Part shown: in pieces, positions 1 through 6,385 of the stretch
How positions within the stretch are numbered: the first letter of the stretch is position 1
Layout of the letters: each line of letters opens with the position of its first letter
The notes under the pieces: model-generated
The model's database searches: none
What the model was told of the DNA's origin: nothing
The model's input: only the letters and a program-made list of their open reading frames with translations
Translations under genes and position numbers: made by a program
Assembly: GCA_000697455.1 (NCBI GenBank)
Contig: JNET01021788.1
Location: 1 to 10,513, forward strand
Reading direction: 5' to 3'
Length of the DNA stretch: 10,513 nt
DNA from: Basidiobolus heterosporus B8920
Taxonomy: Eukaryota > Basidiobolomycota > Basidiobolomycetes > Basidiobolales > Basidiobolaceae

Positions 1-83
1 CTAGCCATAGAACACACTTCGGTACAGGTATGAATTTGCTTTCTCAGCTCTGTATCCTAGTTGTCAATTTGCTCGCTGGTGAG

Positions 84-97
84 GCATTGAAAAGAGT
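84..97 (+). repeat. Dispersed repeat copy, partner at 10004-10017
   Basis: The 14-base word gcattgaaaagagt occurs here and at 10004-10017 in the same orientation. Bases 1-30 also resemble 9951-9985 (tagccat...acacacttcgg against tagcatt...acacactcgg), so the similarity extends beyond the exact word, with a length difference of roughly 30 bases between. Confidence 0.5.
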
Positions 98-243
98 TCT
101 CTAAAAATACTTCAAAGGCAAATCACTACAAGGACACTATAGAGTCTAGCTGCCAAAGCATTACATTTCGGTTACTCTTAAGATGCTAATGCTAAGATCC
201 AACAGACAACGCTCACAACGAACATTCAGATGCTCATTACCGA

Positions 244-272
244 TACCTGAAAGTATACCAACTTCAATATCC
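244..272 (+). repeat. Dispersed repeat copy, partner at 9725-9753
   Basis: About 26 of 29 bases match 9725-9753 in the same orientation (core agtatacyaacttcaata). A weaker relative (agtacttcaataccc) lies near 1246-1262. The order of this copy and the 84-97 copy is reversed at the right end of the window. Confidence 0.5.
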
Positions 273-714
273 GGTGGATGGTCCATCGAAATCAAGCCCA
301 AGATTCTTTCTGTATTCAAATGAGTATATCAAGCTAGTACACACTATTCTTGGGACCGTTATCAGATGACCGTAGATGTGTAGTTAAAAAACGGTTAATG
401 AATACGCACAAGACCTTCAGGCTAAGGGATACTCATATTTCGTAATAATCCCAACGGGCTGTAATCTACATAACTCTTGCTTCTAGTTGGCTCCGCCACG
501 GTTGATTAATTCCAGTGGTGCCATCTGCGTCACGTGTGAGTATCCTAACAGATGGAGATCAGGATTCTGGGTGCGAATCTGAGCGCGAATCTGGTCAAAG
601 GTCCAGTATTTAAGCAATTAAGCAATTTTGGAATCATGGCAATCAGTAGCTTCCAAATTAGGGATAGACAATCCCAATAAAATTTCCCAACACTGATACT
701 TATGGACCAATAGA

Positions 715-757
715 ATTTAGGGTTAGGGGAAGCAATTAGGCGAGAAATCAAACTAAC
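715..757 (+). repeat. Repeat copy 1 led by a TTAGGG-type motif
   Basis: It starts with atttagggttagg (715-727), followed by a stretch resembling the sequence after the identical 13-mer at 901-913 (attaggcgagaaat against gttaggcaaaaaag). I infer a dispersed repeat that carries a short telomere-like word. Confidence 0.5.
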
Positions 758-791
758 AGGATAGCCCGTGCCTTGTAACCGTGTTTTGTAA

Positions 792-818
792 ATATCATCG
801 TAGATATCATCGTAGATT
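792..818 (+). repeat. 12-bp tandem duplication (atatcatcgtag)
   Basis: The unit atatcatcgtag occurs at 792-803 and 804-815 and continues into att. The same word recurs at 1653-1693 with a 23-bp period, so it is both locally duplicated and dispersed. Confidence 0.75.
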
Positions 819-900
819 GGTGCAGATAGACAAGCAAATCGGGATAGCTAATAACCTAATGGTTCGTATGTGTACACCAAATCTTTATCGGTTCGCCCTT

Positions 901-990
901 ATTTAGGGTTAGGTGAATATAGTTAGGCAAAAAAGAGAAAACATGCCATTAATCCACGTAACTCTTACGAATAATGAAGAACCTTCTAAT
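901..990 (+). repeat. Repeat copy 2 with TTAGGG-type motif and MKN start
   Basis: It begins with the same 13-mer as copy 1 (atttagggttagg) and runs through gaatatagttaggc and aaacatgcc to the ATG of a signal-peptide-like relic at 974. A third copy, at 6112-6166 inside the CpG desert, keeps gatatagttag, aaacatgcc and atgaagaacctt but lacks about 26 bases between aaacatgcc and the ATG. This ties flank and desert together by descent. Confidence 0.55.
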
Positions 991-1045
991 AGCAACATTG
1001 CTAAGTGGAGCCAGCCATATAGGCTTCGTGTGGGTGGGGGTGTAA
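974..1045 (+). pseudogene. Signal-peptide-like relic, MKN family copy 1
   Basis: A short open frame of 23 codons starts MKNLLIATLLSGASHIG and then runs into stop. The Lys near the N-terminus followed by a hydrophobic run is typical of a secretory signal peptide. The bases around the ATG match those around the ATG at 2088 (tactaacaatgaagaacttt against tacgaataatgaagaacctt), so the two are duplicates. No mature protein follows in frame, and I see no consensus splice donor that would extend it. The likely identity is the truncated 5' end of a small secreted protein gene. A genuine short first exon cannot be excluded. Confidence 0.4.
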
Positions 1046-1458
1046 ATCAGGCCAAAGATATTGTATCAAAGTAAGAGTTGTAACAATCAATGATCTCCAC
1101 AATTCGCCGATAAATATAAGTAAATATTGGTGTTTCAATAAAAGATCGGTAAATGAACAGTTTATGAGAAGTATTCTTACTTCTTAGCTCATAGAGGTGC
1201 TATTGCTACAATTCCATACTTTCAGTGAAGACCCTTTAGCTGTCAGTACTTCAATACCCTTAGCTATTAATACTCCCGATGAGTAGTCTGATAGTTGCCA
1301 AAGTTAAAATAACAATATACATAAATTGAATGCAAAAGCAGGCTGTGAAATAGCACAAATGATAACCACAATTCTAGTAGATTACGTGAAAGAGCTACAA
1401 CTTACCGCCTTTTGAGAATATCATTAGTCGAACAATATATCAACTTGTATGCATTGAA
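1046..1458. other. Non-coding interval
   Basis: No supported gene. It contains an imperfect 24-bp duplication around 1233-1280 (ccttagctgtcagtacttc against ccttagctattaatactcc) and a minus-strand word at 1398-1407, cggtaagttg, that resembles a fungal 5' splice site and recurs at 2218-2227. No exon could be attached to it. Confidence 0.4.
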
Positions 1459-1474
1459 GGGTTAGGGTTAGGGT
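1459..1474 (+). repeat. Interstitial telomere-like tract (TTAGGG)
   Basis: The sequence gggttagggttagggt contains about 2.7 units of TTAGGG, the usual fungal telomere hexamer. It is short and isolated, as expected of a remnant of telomere healing or repair and not of a chromosome end. Confidence 0.75.
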
Positions 1475-1622
1475 AACACAGACGAACACAGAAATACCTA
1501 CAGTTAGGTCCTAAAATTAACCACCAAATCAGCCACCAGCTATGTTGAGTTGCGTTGAGAAAACTGGAAGGTTGGATCGTTAGTAGAATGACTGTAAAAA
1601 GGTTCTCACTTCCCATGAATTA

Positions 1623-1644
1623 TTAGTACTTTCTTAGTACTTTC
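1623..1644 (+). repeat. 11-bp tandem duplication (ttagtactttc x2)
   Basis: Two perfect adjacent copies of ttagtactttc. It belongs to the series of short tandem duplications seen across the CpG-bearing part of the window. Confidence 0.85.
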
Positions 1645-1652
1645 ACCAATAG

Positions 1653-1693
1653 ATCGTGGATATCATCGTATTTTTATCGTGGATATCATCGTA
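1653..1693 (+). repeat. 23-bp-period duplication (atcgtggatatcatcgta x2)
   Basis: Perfect 18-base copies at 1653-1670 and 1676-1693, separated by ttttt. The core gatatcatcgta is the unit also duplicated at 792-815, so one word has been copied at two loci and then re-duplicated at each. Confidence 0.85.
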
Positions 1694-2008
1694 GATTAGT
1701 GAAGTAAAATACACTATGAGTAGATTTGAACGCCGTCACTCAATCATTCACGCAATATATCGTAATGACCAAATCTAGAAACACATTGAATACAGAAACA
1801 GCCACCACATCCACATCCAGAGAGGCGAATAAATCATGTCAAGTAGTCAGAGAGCGACTGGGACCATCCAATGAGTCATCCACACCACCTACTACTACTT
1901 ACTAGTCAGCTAGAATCTGCAATACTGTTGGTTCATCGAAAGCTGTGGTTGTACAAGAAGTTACCAAATGTCTTGATATATTGTTCTTCAGAGATCTCAC
2001 CTATCCTC

Positions 2009-2016
2009 TATAAATA
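2009..2016 (+). promoter_or_regulatory. TATA-box-like element upstream of the 2088 relic
   Basis: The sequence tataaata lies 72 bases before the ATG at 2088. That spacing fits a fungal core promoter with a short 5' leader. It suggests that the now-broken start was once a promoter-proximal coding start. Confidence 0.4.
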
Positions 2017-2087
2017 CACAGTCAGTAAGATCTATGGGCCGTAGTCTACACAACTGAGTACACTACTTCTCACTGTACTTACTAACA

Positions 2088-2144
2088 ATGAAGAACTTTC
2101 TAGTGGCCACCATGGTTGCCCTCCTTGTAGCCTCTGTTGAATAA
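2088..2144 (+). pseudogene. Signal-peptide-like relic, MKN family copy 2
   Basis: The 18-codon frame reads MKNFLVATMVALLVASVE before a stop, a near-ideal secretory signal peptide core. It shares start and upstream bases with the copy at 974: MKN, then a hydrophobic residue, L, I/V, A, T. An adenine three bases before the ATG (acaATG) gives a good fungal start context, and a TATA-like box sits upstream. Nothing in frame follows the signal core. Possible donors inside it (gtagcc, gttgaa) are poor, so a spliced first exon is possible but unsupported. I infer the truncated 5' remnant of a small secreted protein gene. Confidence 0.45.
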
Positions 2145-2457
2145 ACAAAGGAGATGGTAAAATGTGTATGTTTAGTTTATGTAGAAGGTATGCTTACTAT
2201 CATGGATGGAAATGATTCAACTTACCGAATATATTATCGGTTATTGGTATACAAAGTGATTGATCAGTCACGCAACACATGGTAAAGGTTTCTCATAGCT
2301 ACAAATTGTCAATAAGAATTACAATATATTATAGTCTCTTGCTGATAAATATAGAGACTGAATGCAAATATAACCATGAATAGAGATTGAATGCAAATAT
2401 AACGATGAACAGAGATTTAATACAAATTCATTTATAAATACATTGAAACAAAGGCGT
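2145..2457. other. Non-coding interval downstream of the secreted protein gene
   Basis: No gene supported. It contains the 29-bp tandem array at 2353-2430 and the second copy of the minus-strand splice-donor-like word (2218-2227). The right part would be the 3' untranslated and terminator region of the minus-strand gene that ends at 2458. It is T/A-rich with no single clear polyadenylation signal. Confidence 0.4.
2353..2430 (+). repeat. 29-bp tandem array, about 2.7 units
   Basis: Units start at 2353, 2382 and 2411, each opening with agaga. Units 1 and 2 differ at very few positions, and unit 3 is partial and more diverged. A related word (attgaatgcaaa) lies near 1326. The array abuts the 3' end of the secreted protein gene. 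Confidence 0.85.
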
Positions 2458-2934
2458 TTACATTGTGCTTTGAACTTCACCATCAACAACCCACTTGGAG
2501 AAGTACTCAAGAACCGTAGAGTTAGAATGGGTACCAGCACATTGATAATCGCAGTTGAGGCTCCAAATGTTTTCTGTGCATACACCTGGTGTGCAGTAAA
2601 GTGTCATCTGTTCGTTCCCCATGTCTAGGCTCAGGGAAGTAAGCCTATCGTAACTGCCATTATTATTGAAGGACAACTTGATCTTGTCGTTATAAGGGAT
2701 TGCAGGCCACTTGGTTGCATAAGGGCTTCCCTGGTAAGGCAGTTGATAGCAAGCATTATCGCCGCAGGCAATCAGATCCACATAGGTGTTAGTGTCGCAG
2801 CTGGCTGATCCAAGACTTGATGCTGGTTGACAGATATACCCAAGTTTGACATCAGCCATTGCGCTGATAGCGGCGGATACTGACTTCACACCTAAGACTA
2901 AAGAGACGACGGAGCACAGAATAGAGAGACGCAT
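2458..2934 (-). CDS. Small secreted cysteine-rich protein (effector-like), paralogue A
   Basis: An uninterrupted 158-residue frame. Residues 1 to about 22-25 form a signal peptide (MRLSILCSVVSLVLG then small residues). The mature part has eight cysteines, at 35, 46, 57, 62, 114, 119, 128 and 132, and two N-glycosylation sequons (Asn92-Gly-Ser and Asn138-Ser-Thr). There is no membrane segment after the signal and no basic tail, so secretion is the expected fate. Tyr33-Ile-Cys35 resembles the N-terminal YxC motif of some fungal effector candidates, which is only suggestive. I do not recognise the family and no enzyme motif is visible. Its paralogue lies upstream on the same strand at 3436-3920, with 501 bp between them. 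The start at 2934 is favoured by the signal peptide, by an adenine-rich context (aaaaATG) and by the matching MRLS start in the paralogue. I am confident that it is a gene; the function is unknown. Confidence 0.8.
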   Translation of the reverse strand: MRLSILCSVVSLVLGVKSVSAAISAMADVKLGYICQPASSLGSASCDTNTYVDLIACGDNACYQLPYQGSPYATKWPAIPYNDKIKLSFNNNGSYDRLTSLSLDMGNEQMTLYCTPGVCTENIWSLNCDYQCAGTHSNSTVLEYFSKWVVDGEVQSTM

Positions 2935-2964
2935 TTTTCCAATTGACTCCTTCCTCCTGGCTTG

Positions 2965-2972
2965 TATTTATG
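2965..2972 (-). promoter_or_regulatory. TATA-like element of paralogue A
   Basis: On the minus strand this reads cataaata, about 30 bases before the ATG at 2934. The spacing is tight but similar to other short-leader fungal secreted-protein genes. Confidence 0.35.
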
Positions 2973-3205
2973 TTTTAAATGGAAGATAGTTAGGCTGCAT
3001 GTTCCAAATTGAACATAGCTAGGCTGTCCATGTTTGGGTTATCTACATTCCTTAACCAGAGTGAGAGAAGAACAGCCTCTGGAATATTTCTCTTTTCCAA
3101 GCAAAAATAAGCACCTTGGTGATTGCTGGATTCGGTAACGTATATTCCGGACTCACATAAACAAGTATATATAGTCAACATGTTAGTAATAAATATAGGA
3201 AGATA

Positions 3206-3260
3206 CTAGTTCGATTACTAAAAAATGCTAGTTTGATTGCTAAAAAATGCTAGTTTGATG
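3206..3260 (+). repeat. 22-bp tandem array, 2.5 units
   Basis: Units at 3206-3227, 3228-3249 and a partial one at 3250-3260 (ctagtttgat core, then gctaaaaaatg). The first two units differ at only a few positions. It lies between the two secreted-protein paralogues, where it could affect their spacing or expression; that role is speculation. Confidence 0.85.
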
Positions 3261-3435
3261 CTTACTTTGCTACTAAGAATACTCATTTGGTTACTACACT
3301 GCACTATTTAGTAATTCATTGAGATTAAGGATATTTTCTTAATTACTTAATAATTATTGGTTGAGATTAAGAAAGATTTTCTTTATTACATTGCATTCTT
3401 TAATATACTACAGTACTTAGGCTACATGATTATGC

Positions 3436-3920
3436 TTAATTATCCAAGGTGATTATCTCCTGCTTGGAAAGCTTCTCAGCGTAGTAAGCTGAAGGGAATG
3501 GAAAATCTCCTCCACCAGCACACTTGTAGTGGTAGGTTTGAGCTGAATTGCTTTTTTCGGCTCTCTTCAGACATTGAAGGTTAACATTGGTGGTGGTTGT
3601 TTCCCCCCAAAATACGCTTAGCTGGGAATCTATCTCGCCAATGCCAGGGTTTGCCCATCCCATCCCCCGGAGAGACCGTAGAAGTAAATGGTGGTAAGTC
3701 CTTGCATGTTGTTATCTGCGAAAGGGATCTCAATACACCCGCTACTCTGACAGATATTGATCTTGCCAGCTATTCTACTGATGAAATTGTCGGTTTGGGC
3801 ATTATCGACTGATACATCGTAGTTGCCAGCAGTAAAGTCAGCATAGACGCTGATCTCGGCAGCAGCCATCTGTAAGGCGGACAGAGTAGTAGCTAGGAGC
3901 GGAATAAGGGAAAGACGCAT
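3436..3920 (-). pseudogene. Broken paralogue B of the small secreted protein
   Basis: The start at 3920 opens a frame with a good signal peptide (MRLSLIPLLATTLSALQ, likely cut after Ala21). This frame stays open to about 3630. An overlapping second frame (about 3663 to 3436) carries the C-terminal half. The relation to paralogue A is clear. With no gap, both have Ile23-Ser24, Ala27-Asp28, Gly32, Cys57, Cys62 and Pro66 followed by an aromatic residue, and both end with an aromatic residue, one residue, then Cys-Ala-Gly about 25 residues from the terminus. B lacks the counterparts of A's Cys35, Cys46, Cys119 and Cys128. It looks broken about once, near the middle. A very short intron is an alternative, but no consensus donor is visible there. 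A TATA-like box supports a once-active promoter. Function is unknown. Confidence 0.65.
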
Positions 3921-3968
3921 GCTGTTATAGGCGGAGTGTTTGGCATTGTACTACTGAACTACTCTGCT

Positions 3969-3978
3969 TATATATAAT
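3969..3978 (-). promoter_or_regulatory. TATA box of paralogue B
   Basis: The minus strand reads ttatatataa about 50 bases before the ATG at 3920, a near-canonical core promoter element at a normal fungal distance. It is better than the element seen for paralogue A even though B is the broken gene. Confidence 0.5.
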
Positions 3979-4110
3979 TTTACATTACCCATGATAGCTA
4001 GCAAATGAAATCAAATGGACTGGAAAGAATAGAGATTAGTTGTAACAATTCGTAGCAATGAAAAAAGGGAGATTATCCTTCTAAGGGACGGCCTAGTCAG
4101 AAGTAGAAGT

Positions 4111-4149
4111 GGAATAATCCTTGGGAATAATCCTTGGGAATAATCCTTG
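4111..4149 (+). repeat. 13-bp perfect tandem array x3 (ggaataatccttg)
   Basis: Three perfect copies at 4111-4123, 4124-4136 and 4137-4149. Perfect identity indicates a recent expansion. Confidence 0.95.
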
Positions 4150-4203
4150 ATATATGTCATCGGGTGCGCTGCCTCCATATTTGTCTGATAGGCACTTATT
4201 GCT

Positions 4204-4260
4204 CCTAGCCCTAACAATAACCCTAGCCCTAACAATAACCCTAGCCCTAACAATAACCCT
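4204..4260 (-). repeat. Telomere-derived 18-bp higher-order array
   Basis: Three perfect 18-bp units, each made of three hexamers: ccctag, ccctaa, caataa. All are one or two changes from the telomeric CCCTAA, and a further ccctat follows. I infer an interstitial telomere tract that diverged by point changes and was then amplified as an 18-bp block. The G-rich strand is the minus strand, opposite to the tracts at 715, 901 and 1459. Confidence 0.85.
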
Positions 4261-4598
4261 ATCTCTCTATATAGTAATCGTGACCGTTAATCCTAGAACC
4301 AATCATAACAAAATTTCAGTCGACACATTTAGCCGCACGTAAGCTACGAGTTCCAGTTGGGAATGAACCACTACAACGGTAACATACCAAGGCCGAGAAT
4401 GCCGAGACAGAAAGATAGCGAATAGAATAATTTTATTCCTCAATGCTGCAGTTTTTTTACCTCGCTTCAGTCAAGGTGGTCCAGACATACCTGCTCGCGT
4501 CTGGTATATAATTTTCTAGAATGAAAATCTTGTCATACAGAAATTAGACGTACCAGTCGGGTATTTATCTATTACTTTATGATATCTTATATAGTGCT

Positions 4599-4616
4599 CA
4601 CCCTTAACCCTTACCC
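4599..4616 (-). repeat. Short CCCTTA-type telomere-like tract
   Basis: The sequence cacccttaacccttaccc has three C-rich hexamer-like units in the same orientation as the array at 4204-4260. It is short and degenerate. Confidence 0.5.
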
Positions 4617-4701
4617 ATTGTGGAAGGAATTCAAGAATTACCTAATCAAAATTTCATTTCTTTAATAGTATTAGTAAGCTAAATGTTATCGTCAATCATC
4701 T

Positions 4702-4768
4702 GAGTTCACTCTTTTGAGTTCACTCTTTTGGGATACTAGGTGCTTACTGGTTGGGTGCTTACAGGTTC
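4702..4768 (+). repeat. Two adjacent short tandem duplications
   Basis: A 14-bp unit (gagttcactctttt) is perfectly duplicated at 4702-4715 and 4716-4729. Ten bases later a 15-bp unit (ggtgcttactggttg) is duplicated at 4739-4753 and 4754-4768 with two differences. Two independent duplication events lie within 70 bases. Confidence 0.85.
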
Positions 4769-4932
4769 ATTTAATTATAGGTCATCGTTAGCTCTTTTGA
4801 GGAACCCGAACTGTTGTGGCAGGACAAACAAACAAAATGTACTATTCCTCAGAAATATAATCGCTTATATCTACTGCTTATTCAATTAGATTATCCTATT
4901 CCAAACCCTGCCTTACTTACTCTTTTGAACGG

Positions 4933-4968
4933 TGGAATCTACACTGGAATCTACGCTGGAATCTAGAT
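4933..4968 (+). repeat. 12-bp tandem array x3 (tggaatctacrc)
   Basis: Units at 4933-4944, 4945-4956 and 4957-4968. The first two differ at one base and the third diverges at its end. Confidence 0.85.
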
Positions 4969-5288
4969 ATCAACACGTTATTAAGCACCTACGTAATCAC
5001 TACTTAAATAATAAACCAACTAATACGCTTTATCTTCTTTCAAAATAATATCTCTTTACAAGCCTAAGGGAGATTCAAATACCGATACACAAACTAGTTA
5101 TCTAAGCGTTTTGTAACAATCAAATCTAGACTTTTATTCAACTTCGCCCATTACTTACCTGTTAGTTTAACTCTAACTTATTGATATCTACTAGTGAGTG
5201 CGGTAGGGGTGCACTCGGACTCAAGGGATATCAATGTTAGCTAATAGACAGTAAACATGGAACGCGGAAACATTCGCTAGAGCATAAG

Positions 5289-5324
5289 TTAGTGAGTGGC
5301 TGGTACTTAGTGAGTGGCTGGTAC
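5289..5324 (+). repeat. 18-bp perfect tandem duplication
   Basis: The unit ttagtgagtggctggtac is perfectly duplicated at 5289-5306 and 5307-5324. It is the last clear tandem duplication before the CpG desert. Confidence 0.95.
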
Positions 5325-6111
5325 TAACGGATGAATATTCTCCACAGAACATGATAGTGCTTCAGCTTTTCTTATAGACTCCTTCTCAACCATTGGCATC
5401 AGCTTGTTGCGGGTCACATAAATAACCAATACATAGGTGAATCTTTTCGCTGCATTAACCACCTCTTTTTATACTTGTTACTCTCGTGTCATCTATATCT
5501 TAGCTGTTTGTTTTATTTAAATCTTGAGTTTTTTGAAATGTAAACAAGTGACACTGATCCTGATTTCTATCAAGGCCCTAATCAGTCTGATATTAAATGA
5601 TTCTCTTGAACATCTGAGTATGGCTAACGTACTCTAAGAGGTACACTCATATAATGCTGAGATAAGTGCATTCACCCATAATCATGTAACAGAACTTTCC
5701 AAGAACTCTTGACCATGACTGAGGGGCTTGTTATTGAGGTATTCTTCATTATAAGTGAAACAATATGACTGGCAAGCCAAATCTGGGCAAGAGCAAGATA
5801 TACATCTCACAGTATCTGAAATCATTGAAAAACCTTCCCCTTTGTGATACAAAGCAGCATCTCTATTGAACCACTTCTACATCATGATGAATGAGTAGCT
5901 CCACAGACAATATGTCAAGTGAAGTCAATGCCCAATATGCAAGTATATGCAGGATGGTGATGGCATGCTGATAGCTTGTTTGCAGACTTTGCCTCTTATA
6001 ACTGCTTGAGTTATATCATTTGGCATGCTCTGACCCAATCTGGCTCAATTCAAGAGAACATGCCTATTAACATATATAACTAGTAGAATACTTTTGCTCT
6101 AATCAAATATC

Positions 6112-6178
6112 AGGACTAGGCTGGATATAGTTAGACAATCAGGTTAAACATGCCATGAAGAACCTTGAACTGAAATAG
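6112..6178 (+). repeat. Repeat copy 3, with MKN start relic, inside the desert
   Basis: It matches 911-986 over gatatagttag, aaacatgcc and atgaagaacctt but lacks about 26 bases just before the ATG. The frame from 6155 reads MKNLELK and stops, so it is a shorter relic of the signal-peptide start seen at 974 and 2088. Its lack of CpG, against the CpG-bearing copy at 901-990, gives a direct before-and-after comparison. Confidence 0.5.
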
Positions 6179-6337
6179 AAATACATTTATCTATAAGATT
6201 TCAATAGTACAGTGATGTCAATGCAGTAACAAAGTTTTGACTACAACAAAGAAATATAAGTTATTAAGCCCTTTACACTGTTCTTAAATTCACATGTATT
6301 TATTACACTTTCTCAGGTAAAAATGAATATGTTGAAA

Positions 6338-6385
6338 AGCACTTTTGCTTGGCTTACCATTACTTTTGTAGCCAAGTTCTTCTCC
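6338..6385 (+). repeat. Degenerate repeat, partner at 7689-7770
   Basis: Two words, agcacttttgctt and gccaagttcttctcc, recur in the same order at 7689-7701 and 7756-7770 with one change each, but the spacing there is longer by about 35 bases. A third partial relative may be at 6412-6475 (tttacagtgctactgcttt). The similarity is weak and the region is T-rich. Confidence 0.3.

Larger units (their letters stand above)
1..700. other. Gene-free repeat-bearing left end
   Basis: No convincing coding region is visible on either strand. The stretch holds short words that recur at the far right end of the window: 84-97 matches 10004-10017 exactly over 14 bases, with looser similarity back to base 1, and 244-272 matches 9725-9753 at about 26 of 29 positions. 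It also holds small tandem duplications: a 12-bp period around 573-593 and an 8-bp unit at 611-626. CpG is present at an ordinary level. I infer degenerate subtelomeric repeat DNA. Confidence 0.5.
1475..2008. other. Non-coding interval with tandem duplications
   Basis: No supported gene on either strand. It holds an 11-bp duplication (ttagtactttc at 1623-1633 and 1634-1644) and a 23-bp-period duplication at 1653-1693. The remainder is AT-rich sequence with CpG present at the flank level. Confidence 0.4.
2935..3435. other. Intergenic region between the two secreted-protein paralogues
   Basis: This is the 5' region of paralogue A and the 3' region of paralogue B. It contains a TATA-like word at 2965-2972, the 22-bp tandem array at 3206-3260, and two copies of ttgagattaag near 3318 and 3361. 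A 63-codon minus-strand frame at 2990-3181 has no signal peptide and no similarity to either neighbour, and I do not count it as a gene. Confidence 0.5.
3980..5629. other. Gene-free interval rich in short tandem duplications
   Basis: About 1.65 kb without a supported gene on either strand. Open frames around 4011-4342 are products of the tandem telomere-like array and have a simple-repeat composition. Contents listed separately: a 13-bp x3 array, an 18-bp telomere-derived array, a CCCTTA-type tract and four further short duplications. CpG is at the flank level throughout; the last clear CpGs are at 5485 and 5628. Confidence 0.5.

Noticed and set aside
545-751. 68-codon minus-strand frame in the left end
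   Set aside because: It runs across small tandem duplications and a TTAGGG tract and shows no motif.
2319-2628. Frames of 88 (minus) and 61 (plus) codons over the 3' end of paralogue A
   Set aside because: They overlap the well-supported secreted-protein gene in other frames and extend into the 29-bp tandem array.
2990-3181. 63-codon minus-strand frame between the paralogues
   Set aside because: It has no signal peptide, no similarity to A or B and no recognised motif, and its length is expected by chance in this composition.
3597-3812. 71-codon plus-strand frame
   Set aside because: Antisense shadow of paralogue B.
4011-4342. Open frames on both strands (80 and 62 codons) over the 4204-4260 array
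   Set aside because: They consist of LGLGLLL- and LTITLAL-type runs forced by the 18-bp repeat and have no independent coding evidence.
5067-5085. Possible tRNA T-loop-like word (gattcaaat)
   Set aside because: The flanking bases do not pair and no D-arm, anticodon arm or acceptor stem could be placed.
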